64,000 nt of DNA, taken from contig NZ_JAKUDN010000002.1 of assembly GCF_024259865.1 (NCBI RefSeq), positions 323,591 through 387,590 of the forward strand. Reading direction: 5' to 3'. Made by a program: the position numbers and the translations under genes. The notes under the pieces were generated by a model. It saw only the letters and a program-made list of their open reading frames with translations. It did not search any database and was not told the DNA's origin. Positions 23,346 through 32,383 of the stretch are shown here, piece by piece (within the stretch, counting starts at the first letter, position 1; each line of letters opens with the position of its first letter). Origin of the DNA: Candidatus Synchoanobacter obligatus. GTDB lineage: Bacteria > Pseudomonadota > Gammaproteobacteria > Comchoanobacterales > Comchoanobacteraceae.

Positions 23346-26105
23346 GTGTTTAAGCGAATCAGTCATTTTATCATCATCTTGCTTGCAAGCTTTTCGTTGG
23401 GTAATGCTGCGGGGACTGCTGACCGGTTGAACTCAACAGTTTATACCGCCGACAGTGTTATGGGGACGTTGAAAAAGATCTTTTTGTCAAAGACCGATAC
23501 GCCTGACTATGTTAGAGGGGAAGGGGATATTGCATTACCCTTACCCATCGATGATAGTTCTATTGAATATTTGGGTAGGATTTTTGGTAAGGTTGATTAT
23601 AGCCTAGATAAGGCTGGAGGCACAATGGGCTATATTTTTAGAATATTTAACATTGGCTTTGCCGGACTGGCAACCACGATTATTATTTATAGCTCAGTAT
23701 TTGGCCTGTCAACGACAGCGCATGATGGCGGTGCAATGGGTTCGAATCGCTTTAGTCCTTGGTCACTCGCAAGAGTTGGCGGAAGCTTGACCATGCTGAT
23801 CCCGTTTACAAGTGGGTATGCGTTGATACAGGTTTTGGTCATGAAGGTCGTGATTGCCGGTGTGGCATCGGCGAATATGCTCTATTACTCAGCCATTGAT
23901 TATGTGAAACTGGTGGGAAATTCTTCTGCGGTATTCATGATGACAGAAGAGGTTGCAAAGGCATCTGCCACACCATTAGATGGTTCTAAGTTATACCCGG
24001 AGGGTGGGGCAGATACGGGGATGCCTAAAACAGAAAATCTGAATTTAAATGATGTGCCGTTACCAAAAGTGCACCGAGCCATTTCAGATTTGGTGAATTA
24101 TGTACAGCCCTGTGAAGAGAACATGGTTGAAAAGATAGGGAAAGAGTATAAATATTTGACTAGAGAGGATTTAAGTAAGGCAACGATTTATGTTGAGGAT
24201 ATGAGTCATGATGACGGATCTTTAGCAGGATTCCAGCTGAAGGTTGAAATTCCCTATCCATATGGTAAAAATCCAGAGCCTATCGTTATTGATGGTGCCA
24301 AATTTACGTTTGGTTCTAAAGATGGTCGGAAAGGCCTAGATGCCAAGTATGAAGCAATAAAGTATTCAAATGCAATGAAGAGCTACATTTTGAGCATTGC
24401 CAACTTTTTGCTCACAGAGCAGATGCAATTCGGGCAGGTTTCAAAGGCTCAATTAAATAGACAGTTGGCATCAGCCGTTAAAATTTTGGTCAAGCAGATA
24501 GTCGTTGATGACAGTTCGATCTATATGTCAGATAATGCTAGCCAAAAGGCTATGAAGCGAAGTGGGTGGGTGAGCTTGGGTGGGTACTACCCGGTGTTAC
24601 TTAAAGATGGCGATGAAGGGGGTGATATTGCACCGAAAGAGCTTCCTAATGCACCCTTTGAGTTAAATGTTGATGATGCGACAGAAGGTGTGTACTCAAA
24701 GAAAGTTCCACAGAGTCAGTCTAACCGCACAGCATTGACTAAGAAGGATTACACCTTAAAAACGGCTTATGATGTTTTGATAACTGCAAAAGGAATTCAG
24801 GGCACTAGAAAAGCTATAGCATCAAGCGCTAAAGCATCTGCCAGTGATAAGGAGAGCAAGAAGCAGGTGTTGAATAATATTCGTGATCATGTTGCGGAAT
24901 GTTATGAGACCTATTTAACAGCGATGGGGGGGCTATTAGGGAATACCGAGACTAAGGTCTTTGAGGCACTTAACCTGGGCTTTGACGCTAAGCCGGTGCT
25001 GGAAAATATTCGAGATTTGTCTAAAGACATTACAGGCGCTGCGCTTGAATCAGTTTCAGGCCGCCAATTGGGTGTTGGATATGGTGTGGTTGAGTCAGGT
25101 GATCTAGAAACCAATCCATTGATTCGTATCAAAAAGTTTGGTCATAAGATGGTAGCTAAATCAACAGGTTTTTACCCCAATCAGAGAGACAAATATTTTA
25201 GTGAAATCATAGGAGCCCAGGATGCCGCGTTTATATACTCATCAACGTTCACGTCAGTAAAGGGTGCGATTTCAGCTTACCAAGCCCATCAAACGTATAA
25301 GACTCAAAGGGGCTTGAGTAAGCAAGAAAGAAAAAAAGCAGCACAAAATTCTAGCGGTGCCGACTCATTAAAGAAAACGGTAGATTTTGTGTCCGATCTT
25401 GTAGGGACCTTTGTGGACTTTTCACAAGATGCTGTCAAGAGTATATTGGGTATTTATCTACCGTTTGGTAGTGGTTTGGCCACTGTGTATTTGGTTGCAG
25501 GCGTGACACTATCCGCTTATGTGCCATTTATCCCTGGATTGATGTTCTTGTTCTCGGTATTGGCTTGGTTGTTTGCTGTCATTGAAGCAATGATTGCCTC
25601 ACCGATTATTTTATTAGGATTCACGCACCCAGAAGGGCAAGACATGCTGGGTAAAGCTGAGCAAGCATTAATGCTGATGTTGGGGGTGTTTCTGCGTCCA
25701 ATGTTGACGGTATTTGGGTTTTTGATGTCCATTATTTTATCGTATGTTGCGATGAAAATATTCAATACATTATTCTCTTTGTCACTATTGATTTTTATGC
25801 GCTCGGTGTTCACTACAGCGCCAACCATGACAAAGTATTCTCTGCCTTTGGCATTTATATCCTCAGGAATCGTGGTGTTATACTCTTATGCTATTTTGGT
25901 TCTATTAGAGCTATGTTATTCAACGATTTATGTTGTTCCAGATCAGGTGTTGAAGTGGATTGGTGGGCCGTTAGAATCAGCAGGATCTTCAGTGTCGCAA
26001 GCCATGCGTGAGGTTTCTGGTGGTTTGACTCAGCATTCGCAGTCTGCATCACAAGGGGCAGGAGGTATTGCTGACAGCGCTCAAGGGATTACGACACGTG
26101 GGTAA
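23346..26105 (+). CDS. DotA/TraY-family membrane protein, paralog 1 of 4
   Basis: DotA is a large polytopic inner-membrane protein of the Dot/Icm system; TraY is its relative in IncI plasmids. This 919-residue protein has a signal peptide (MFKRISHFIIILLASFSLGN), an N-terminal membrane block with YIFRIFNIGFAGLATT and SPWSLARVGGSLTMLIPF, a long hydrophilic stretch (residues about 190-690), and a C-terminal membrane block with the family core AVIEAMIASPIILLGFTHPE and LGKAEQALMLMLGVFLRP (near residues 755-790). It ends WIGGPLESAG plus a Ser/Gln/Gly tail. The start is GTG 23346, with no strong ribosome binding site. It lies directly upstream of icmV and dotA. It resembles the icmV-linked dotA more than the third and fourth paralogs do. 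Confidence 0.88.
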   Translation: MFKRISHFIIILLASFSLGNAAGTADRLNSTVYTADSVMGTLKKIFLSKTDTPDYVRGEGDIALPLPIDDSSIEYLGRIFGKVDYSLDKAGGTMGYIFRIFNIGFAGLATTIIIYSSVFGLSTTAHDGGAMGSNRFSPWSLARVGGSLTMLIPFTSGYALIQVLVMKVVIAGVASANMLYYSAIDYVKLVGNSSAVFMMTEEVAKASATPLDGSKLYPEGGADTGMPKTENLNLNDVPLPKVHRAISDLVNYVQPCEENMVEKIGKEYKYLTREDLSKATIYVEDMSHDDGSLAGFQLKVEIPYPYGKNPEPIVIDGAKFTFGSKDGRKGLDAKYEAIKYSNAMKSYILSIANFLLTEQMQFGQVSKAQLNRQLASAVKILVKQIVVDDSSIYMSDNASQKAMKRSGWVSLGGYYPVLLKDGDEGGDIAPKELPNAPFELNVDDATEGVYSKKVPQSQSNRTALTKKDYTLKTAYDVLITAKGIQGTRKAIASSAKASASDKESKKQVLNNIRDHVAECYETYLTAMGGLLGNTETKVFEALNLGFDAKPVLENIRDLSKDITGAALESVSGRQLGVGYGVVESGDLETNPLIRIKKFGHKMVAKSTGFYPNQRDKYFSEIIGAQDAAFIYSSTFTSVKGAISAYQAHQTYKTQRGLSKQERKKAAQNSSGADSLKKTVDFVSDLVGTFVDFSQDAVKSILGIYLPFGSGLATVYLVAGVTLSAYVPFIPGLMFLFSVLAWLFAVIEAMIASPIILLGFTHPEGQDMLGKAEQALMLMLGVFLRPMLTVFGFLMSIILSYVAMKIFNTLFSLSLLIFMRSVFTTAPTMTKYSLPLAFISSGIVVLYSYAILVLLELCYSTIYVVPDQVLKWIGGPLESAGSSVSQAMREVSGGLTQHSQSASQGAGGIADSAQGITTRG

Positions 26106-26166
26106 GGATAATAGGTGATTCTAGATATTTTTTCTGTTATGATAAGATTAGTTTGGGGAGTCATTG

Positions 26167-26616
26167 ATGATTAAGTTTGGATTAAGGTCTGCATTTAAAT
26201 CACTGTTTCATGTTAAATCGTGGGTTGGTTGGGATTCATTGGCCAAAAATGGCTCATTTATTCGCCAGTTGCTTAACAGTTTGTTTAATGCCAACGCTCA
26301 ATCAGCTGTTCAGGAAACGTTCGAAGAAGCTGTGAGTAAATATGGTTATACCCCGGAGTTTTTAGCAAACCAAGAGGCGAACTTTCAAAGGGCTGCTCGA
26401 GTGTATTTAGGTTTTTTTGCGATAGGTGCTGTGTATATGCTTTGGTTGTTGATCAAAAAGAAATGGTTGGCTTCTTTTGTTATGGTCCCGATCAACCTCA
26501 TGATGTTCTCATTTTATTTTCGAGAGAGTTTTTGGCAGATGCAGTTACGTAGAAAGAAGTTGGGAATGACGGCAAAGGAATGGTTTCATGAAACCGTGTT
26601 AGGATATGATCAGTAA
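26167..26616 (+). CDS. icmV: IcmV, Dot/Icm inner-membrane protein
   Basis: IcmV is a small inner-membrane component of the Dot/Icm system, encoded just before dotA in Legionella. The product of about 149 residues has the family size and layout: a hydrophilic N-terminal half (residues 1-75), two closely spaced membrane segments (about 78-96 and 100-118), and a basic tail with QLRRKKLGMTAKEWF. The ATG at 26167 follows GGGGAG; a TTG at 26164 is in frame but less likely. It overlaps the start of the following dotA by 11 nt, which supports translational coupling of the pair and identifies that next gene as the DotA proper. Confidence 0.85.
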   Translation: MIKFGLRSAFKSLFHVKSWVGWDSLAKNGSFIRQLLNSLFNANAQSAVQETFEEAVSKYGYTPEFLANQEANFQRAARVYLGFFAIGAVYMLWLLIKKKWLASFVMVPINLMMFSFYFRESFWQMQLRRKKLGMTAKEWFHETVLGYDQ

Positions 26617-29600
26617 ATTTAGACAATGTTTAGTATTCCTGGTGTTTGCCATTATGGCGTCGCTTGCCTCGGCCAACACAGAAAGTCCTATTTTGGAAGA
26701 GTTTAGAGATACGACAATGTTAAAGAAAAGCATCTTATCACTAGAAGAAGATGCCAGTACAACGACATACACGAATAAAAACACAGACTTGTCCTTAAAG
26801 TATCTAGGGGTGATATTTGGTGATTATGAAAATATTGGTACTCAAAGCAATACTGTTATTGGTGAAGCTTTTAGAATGTTTAATTTAGGCCTCCTGGCTG
26901 TTGTGTCATTTATTGTTGGTTATACCGTGATTACCAGCGTTATCGGTTCCGCTCAGGATGGCGCTGGGGCTTTTTCAAGTCGTGTTAGTCCCTGGACATT
27001 AGCGAGAACGACGGCAGGGGTGTCATTAATGGTTCCAATGGCATCAGGCTATTCCTTGGTTCAAAAACTGGTGATGCAAGTCGCATTAATGGGAATTGCT
27101 TTTGCAAATACAGCCTGGGTAGGCGTGATTAAACTTAATGAAAGTGAAATGACGGTCACAGGAATACGTGCGTTAACGGTAGTAGATGATTCTGATGATA
27201 AAAGATTATATGAGATTACTGCCATGCGCAACATGATGACTCATGTTCCATTTAACCTGTTCAAAGCACGAGTACGCTGTAAGTTCGATAATTCAGATTC
27301 AGTTCAATGCGATAATATTAATGTCGTCACGGTTGAAGACGGAAGCGTGACAGTAAATTTTCCTACTAATGTTATCCAAGAATATAAGATTTTAAGCAAA
27401 GATGAATCAATCTGGACTACAGAGATAACGCCTGATGGGACGTACGTGAGTCCGGCATTTAAAGGCTCTCTTGATGCCATTCTTGCAAAGACAATAGGTC
27501 ATGATCCTTTAAAAGAGGTTCTCACCCTTGCATCTGAAGATGAGTCGGGGGTATCAGCACTAAATGATGCCTCGATTGAACAAAGGTATGATCGTATCTA
27601 CAAATGTGTGAAAATTACTGATCTCGGGTGTCAAAACCGAATAGCTATTGCTCAAGAGATTGTTATGGGTTCTCATACAATCTTGGCTGCTGGTGATAGC
27701 GTATCTAATGACGACTCATCTAGTGTTGGGGGGAAGCCGCATGATTTGCAAGGTGATAGCGTATCTAATGACGACTCATCTAGTGTTGGGGGGAAGCCGC
27801 ATGATTTGCAAAATGAGGTGAAGACGTGGGAGGATGAAGCAATAAAAACTGGCTGGTTGAGTGCAGGTATTTATTATAATGAGTTGTCTCCAGATGCCGA
27901 AAAAGTGCCTGATTCAAAATCGCTTTATAACAAGCCAGATGCCAGGTTAGCACTCTTTCGTAATCCAAGTACTATTGGTGAAGATTTGATCGAAGAACCT
28001 GGTAAGTCGGTATCTCTTGTGGACCTTCAAAAAAAGGTTATTGAGGCGCTTAATAAGATGGCTAAAGGTAGTACCACGGATGAATCTGGCAATATAGAAA
28101 AGTGGATAAAGGATCTCAGTGAGGATAATGAGCTGTTCAATCGTATCAGTACATTCTTGAGTGAGTATCGCCCAAACGATGAGAATGCATTAAGTATTAC
28201 AGACCAGTTGGTTAAATTAGATACTTTTCTTGATGAGGCTAACACCACTGGCGGAGGGATTCTATCAGCTTTTCCTGCACAGATTAAAGGCCACCCAGGT
28301 TCCGGTAAGACAATAAGCGATTGGTATTTAGGAGTTAGGGTTGATTATCCGTTGAGGAACTTGGTTGAGATGTCTAAGCGGGTTGTATATAATATTATTG
28401 GTATGAAATACGAAAATAGCCTCGGTACGTTAAATATAGGCTGTCACAAAACATTTAATCAAGACCTGAATCTAAAAGATTACGATTGGAAGGTTGGCGA
28501 TCCGAGTGTTGTTGGGGGTGTCATGACTTCAGATCCAGATCCTTCATGCTACTATCAAGGGAGCTTGCTGTATTCAGTTCTCTTTCCCACACACGTTCTT
28601 AACCCTTTAAAACGAATTCAGCAGTTGGGAACAGCCTTGCTAGATGCGGCCATTAGATATTACGATGATACCCAAACTCAGTTGTACGAACAGACAAAGA
28701 TTCTGGCAGATAAGTATTTTAACAAAACTTCTGCAATTATGGGAGGCGCTACTGCCGGTGTGGCGTTAACATATGGCTCGCCGTTAGCGGCAGCCGGTAG
28801 TGTTGCTCAAACCGCAGCTGAGATAGCTGTTTCTGATCAAAAGTTGAAGTTTAATGGTACGAAAGTTGCTTTGGATATGTTTGTTTCTTTTGGAACGGCA
28901 ATAGCAGGGATCTTTGTGACACTGGGGGTGATGTTGGGAATCTATTTACCAATCCTTCCATTTGTGTTGTTCTTATTTGGTGGTGTTGCATGGCTGATGT
29001 CAATTGTTGAAGCCATGGTTGCGGCACCTTTGGTTGCCTTGGGAATGACTCACCCTGAAGGGCATGATCTTCTTGGTAAAAGTGAGCAAGCCATGATACT
29101 CATGTTGGGGGTCTTTGTTAGGCCGATTACGATGTTGTTTGGGCTATTGATGGCGATTGTTGCCTCGCAAATTTTATTGACATTATTCCATATTGGTTTT
29201 TCAGGTATGGTGATTGGAACCTTTGAATCCGTTGTTTATGATAATGTTGCGGATCAGGCGTATGCCATGGGCGCTATCGCTGCAGGCATCATATTGGTTT
29301 ATGTGTATGTTTTGATGTCGATTATTGAACAGACCTATTCATTAATCTATGTGATTCCTGAGCGTATTTTAAAATGGATTGGAGGCCCAGCAGAACAGTC
29401 TGGTGTGGGTCAGCTTGCTCAACAAGTCAAGCAGGAGACGTCTCAAGCAGCAGGTCAAGCAGGATCAGGTGCTGGTGCGTCGACGAAGGCACCTTCTGTT
29501 GCGCCTTCTATGGCTAATGTTGAGATGCCAGAGAGCAATACTAATGATGAAGAAGATTCTGATGATAAAGAAGGTGGTGCGAGTGCGAGTGGCAGCGATA

Positions 29601-29650
29601 ACAATGGTGGTTCTGCCGCCGGCGGCAAAGGCGGTGGCAAAAATAGGTGA
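26606..29650 (+). CDS. dotA: DotA, paralog 2 of 4 (icmV-linked, the likely true DotA)
   Basis: DotA is needed for effector export and in Legionella is also released into the medium as ring-like oligomers. The 1014-residue protein (Legionella DotA has 1048) has a signal peptide (MISKFRQCLVFLVFAIMASL), an N-terminal membrane block with AFRMFNLGLLAVVSFIVGY and SPWTLARTTAGVSLMVPM, a large periplasmic stretch (residues about 180-720), and the C-terminal block SIVEAMVAAPLVALGMTHPE and LGKSEQAMILMLGVFVRP (near residues 815-850). It ends in a Gln/Gly and acidic Ser/Gly tail. icmV precedes it with an 11-nt overlap, the Legionella arrangement. A perfect 60-bp tandem duplication doubles 20 residues at positions 363-402. 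Confidence 0.92.
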   Translation: MISKFRQCLVFLVFAIMASLASANTESPILEEFRDTTMLKKSILSLEEDASTTTYTNKNTDLSLKYLGVIFGDYENIGTQSNTVIGEAFRMFNLGLLAVVSFIVGYTVITSVIGSAQDGAGAFSSRVSPWTLARTTAGVSLMVPMASGYSLVQKLVMQVALMGIAFANTAWVGVIKLNESEMTVTGIRALTVVDDSDDKRLYEITAMRNMMTHVPFNLFKARVRCKFDNSDSVQCDNINVVTVEDGSVTVNFPTNVIQEYKILSKDESIWTTEITPDGTYVSPAFKGSLDAILAKTIGHDPLKEVLTLASEDESGVSALNDASIEQRYDRIYKCVKITDLGCQNRIAIAQEIVMGSHTILAAGDSVSNDDSSSVGGKPHDLQGDSVSNDDSSSVGGKPHDLQNEVKTWEDEAIKTGWLSAGIYYNELSPDAEKVPDSKSLYNKPDARLALFRNPSTIGEDLIEEPGKSVSLVDLQKKVIEALNKMAKGSTTDESGNIEKWIKDLSEDNELFNRISTFLSEYRPNDENALSITDQLVKLDTFLDEANTTGGGILSAFPAQIKGHPGSGKTISDWYLGVRVDYPLRNLVEMSKRVVYNIIGMKYENSLGTLNIGCHKTFNQDLNLKDYDWKVGDPSVVGGVMTSDPDPSCYYQGSLLYSVLFPTHVLNPLKRIQQLGTALLDAAIRYYDDTQTQLYEQTKILADKYFNKTSAIMGGATAGVALTYGSPLAAAGSVAQTAAEIAVSDQKLKFNGTKVALDMFVSFGTAIAGIFVTLGVMLGIYLPILPFVLFLFGGVAWLMSIVEAMVAAPLVALGMTHPEGHDLLGKSEQAMILMLGVFVRPITMLFGLLMAIVASQILLTLFHIGFSGMVIGTFESVVYDNVADQAYAMGAIAAGIILVYVYVLMSIIEQTYSLIYVIPERILKWIGGPAEQSGVGQLAQQVKQETSQAAGQAGSGAGASTKAPSVAPSMANVEMPESNTNDEEDSDDKEGGASASGSDNNGGSAAGGKGGGKNR
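27692..27811 (+). repeat. Perfect 60-bp tandem duplication inside dotA
   Basis: Two identical 60-bp units lie at 27692-27751 and 27752-27811. Each encodes GDSVSNDDSSSVGGKPHDLQ, so the duplication adds 20 residues in frame to the hydrophilic, probably periplasmic, part of DotA. No base differs between copies, so it is recent or kept uniform. Confidence 0.97.
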
Positions 29651-29655
29651 CTTTT

Positions 29656-32382
29656 ATGAAGCCGCTGGCTAGATTTTTATTGATGCGGGCACTATTCCTA
29701 GGCGCTTGTTGTGTGTGGGCCGAAGATGGCTTATCGATAGAGCTTTTAGGACAATTATTTGGATCAGTAGATCAACATTTTAATGTTGATGATGGCTTGG
29801 CATCTGTATTATTCCAAGTATTTAACTCGTCGATTATCATGTTTGCAACATTTTTTGTGTCTGTGATGGTAATGCAAGGCGTGGTTGGTACAGCATCTCA
29901 GGGAAGTCTGATGGGTAAGAAGATGGGGCAGTCTTCTTATTTTATGTTCTTTCGTTCAGGTTCTGCCATGGCCATGGTTTATCCTGTTTATAATGGTTAT
30001 TCTTTGATTCAAGTATTTGTGATGAGCATTGTCATGCATAGTGTGGGAAATGCGGGTGATATCTCTCAAATGATTATTCGGCAAACGATGAATTCAACAG
30101 ATTTGGAGTTAGGTGGTACGAATGCTGCGCAGGATGATCCAAATATGCAAACGTCATTGAATAAAAGTAAGTTATTGTCTGGTTATACTGCTACTGGGTT
30201 TTATGAAAATTTAATATCAGGGATGCTTGAGGCTTTTCAATATCAGGAAGATCGTCGATCACCGGATGATTTTTCTCAGCCATTATACCGCATTAAAAGT
30301 GGCTCTGAAGCTGGTCGGCCAACATTAGCATTAATTTTTAATAAGAAAGACCCTAGTGAATATGACGCTACAACGATGGTGTTTCAGAAGCCTCAAGGAC
30401 TGTCACCAGATGCTTGGTCCAGTATTCAAAAAAGAATCATGCTGGCAGCAAGTGAGGTTCAAAATGCAATATCTAGAGAAGGCTGTATTATTGCAGCGGC
30501 TCCCTCGGATGCTTCACAAAAGAGAGAATGTAATGTAGATAGTGGCTCAAATGTTAATCCATGTCTTAATAATTTGTGGAAATCATTAATTTCAAAACAC
30601 CGGGCTCAAAGTTTTGTTCATCCGCTGTCTCCTGAGGAAGTCATTGTCGTTAAGCCGGTTCAGGCTTTTTGGCGAGATTGGATTTATTTTCCAATCTTAT
30701 ACCAAGCGTCCCAAGACCTTCGGGCAGAAGGTATTACTGTTACGTCAATGGATGGTCTTTTTCAGAAAGCCTTCCCAACGTCATTGAAGAAGGCCTCTGA
30801 AAAACAAAAAACCTATAGCAGTTTTACGCAAAACCTTGATGTTGGTGGTTTTGTTAAAATATTGGGTGAGAAAAATAATGATGAGGTGGGTTTGTCTGCC
30901 GATCTATTTAGAGATATAGTTGACTTAGGAGATGAGAAGGATGACCATAGTCTGCGCGCAGAAGTTATTGTAGCCAATCATCTCAAAAAACTTCTCTTAA
31001 CTGTTTCAATACCAACTGTTGTATGTGATGTGACGACAGTCACGAACCATGACACCTGTGGGGTCCAGTCTCTTGCGCTCACTGATTCTGAGACATCATT
31101 AGTTAATTTATGGAATGCTGGCAATACTCAAAAATATAAATTGACGTCTGTTAACTCTGCTGAGGCAGAGAGAGTCGCTATGCAAGCTCCGATAACGGCT
31201 TTTGTAAAGTCTACTGGATCGAAGTGGATTGAAACCTTTATTGGGATTGATGGGAAAGCAGCCAAAGTCTCGGTGGCGCCAATAAGCGCTATGACTGAAA
31301 TGGCAACTCAGTTTTCTACCGATAGCTTACTCTTCATGTTTACATTATCTCGTAATGTCAAACAGGAACAAATGAAGTTGGCAGCCAACACGTTTTGGTC
31401 CTTTTTCTTGCAGCAAATGGGTTTGATGGCAGGGTCAGCGCTAACTGAAGTCATGGTTACAAATTCTTGGGATCATATGAACTGTTTGACGGTTAGTGTC
31501 CAGCCAGGAATTGGTAGTACACTGAGGCGACCAATTTGTAGCCCTATGCTAATAGGGCCTCTTCCTTTTCCGGGATATCCTGCAGAGATGGGGGTCGCCG
31601 TTGCCAAGGTAGCCATTACTGGAGCTGCAAACACTGCGACGCAGGTCTCAAATCAGGTGTTGATGGCAAAGTTTGATAAAGATTGGCAATTACAGACACA
31701 GTTTGCGTATAACAAGTATGGGTATGTAGTGACTGCAGCAATACCAATGATGGTTATCTCAAATTTGTTGGCAATATGGTTGCCAATGCTACCAACATTA
31801 GTCTTTTATATTGCGGTCATTGGCTGGGTGCTGGCTGTAATAGAAGCAATGGTGGCATCACCATTGGTATTATTGGGCATGACATTTCCGCATGGTCATG
31901 ACTTTTTAGGTTCAGCGCAGCAAACCATGATTGTACTATTGGGGGTTTATATTAGAGCGCCATTGATTGTGATTGGTTATTATGCTGGGATGGTTATATT
32001 GGCTTTAGGGATGCAGTTGTTATCTCATGGTATCGTTCCTTTGGTGATTGGTCGTTTTGCCAGTTCTGACACACTTCCCCTACATGAAGCTTTCATGCTG
32101 TATGCTTTTATGTTGATTGTTCTTTATATAACAGGAACACTATTAACTCAGGCAATTTCTTTTACATACAAGTTGCCAAACGCTATTTTAGCATGGGTAG
32201 GAGGCCAACGTATGGATGGTGTTGAAACAGCCGCTGTTATGCAGCTTCAGAATGCGGTTAATGCACAGCAGAAAGGTGCCCTGGGCTCTATTCGTGAGGC
32301 GGGTATGGCAGGTGGCCAAGACTCGAGTTATGGGTCAGCCAGTGCAGGTGCTAGTAAAGCTCAAAACCTTAGAGGAGGTTGA
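29656..32382 (+). CDS. DotA/TraY-family membrane protein, paralog 3 of 4
   Basis: This 908-residue protein has the DotA plan: a signal peptide (MKPLARFLLMRALFLGACCV), an N-terminal membrane block near residues 50-130 (VFNSSIIMFATFFVSVMVM; FRSGSAMAMVYPVYNGYSL), a long hydrophilic stretch with cysteines, and a C-terminal membrane block with LAVIEAMVASPLVLLGMTFP and LGSAQQTMIVLLGVYIR (residues about 715-760), then LPNAILAWVGGQ. It is more diverged than paralogs 1 and 2; for instance the SPW-LAR motif is absent. The start is ATG 29656, five nt after AGGTGA; the stop of dotA lies just upstream. Only one nt separates its stop from the next paralog. It is presumably part of the same export machine, but its role is unknown. 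Confidence 0.85.
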   Translation: MKPLARFLLMRALFLGACCVWAEDGLSIELLGQLFGSVDQHFNVDDGLASVLFQVFNSSIIMFATFFVSVMVMQGVVGTASQGSLMGKKMGQSSYFMFFRSGSAMAMVYPVYNGYSLIQVFVMSIVMHSVGNAGDISQMIIRQTMNSTDLELGGTNAAQDDPNMQTSLNKSKLLSGYTATGFYENLISGMLEAFQYQEDRRSPDDFSQPLYRIKSGSEAGRPTLALIFNKKDPSEYDATTMVFQKPQGLSPDAWSSIQKRIMLAASEVQNAISREGCIIAAAPSDASQKRECNVDSGSNVNPCLNNLWKSLISKHRAQSFVHPLSPEEVIVVKPVQAFWRDWIYFPILYQASQDLRAEGITVTSMDGLFQKAFPTSLKKASEKQKTYSSFTQNLDVGGFVKILGEKNNDEVGLSADLFRDIVDLGDEKDDHSLRAEVIVANHLKKLLLTVSIPTVVCDVTTVTNHDTCGVQSLALTDSETSLVNLWNAGNTQKYKLTSVNSAEAERVAMQAPITAFVKSTGSKWIETFIGIDGKAAKVSVAPISAMTEMATQFSTDSLLFMFTLSRNVKQEQMKLAANTFWSFFLQQMGLMAGSALTEVMVTNSWDHMNCLTVSVQPGIGSTLRRPICSPMLIGPLPFPGYPAEMGVAVAKVAITGAANTATQVSNQVLMAKFDKDWQLQTQFAYNKYGYVVTAAIPMMVISNLLAIWLPMLPTLVFYIAVIGWVLAVIEAMVASPLVLLGMTFPHGHDFLGSAQQTMIVLLGVYIRAPLIVIGYYAGMVILALGMQLLSHGIVPLVIGRFASSDTLPLHEAFMLYAFMLIVLYITGTLLTQAISFTYKLPNAILAWVGGQRMDGVETAAVMQLQNAVNAQQKGALGSIREAGMAGGQDSSYGSASAGASKAQNLRGG

Positions 32383-32383
32383 T

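Noticed and set aside
32216-32383. Upstream extension of the fourth DotA-family gene
   Set aside because: It overlaps the coding end of the third paralog in another frame, and a signal peptide plus AGGAGG fix the start at 32384.
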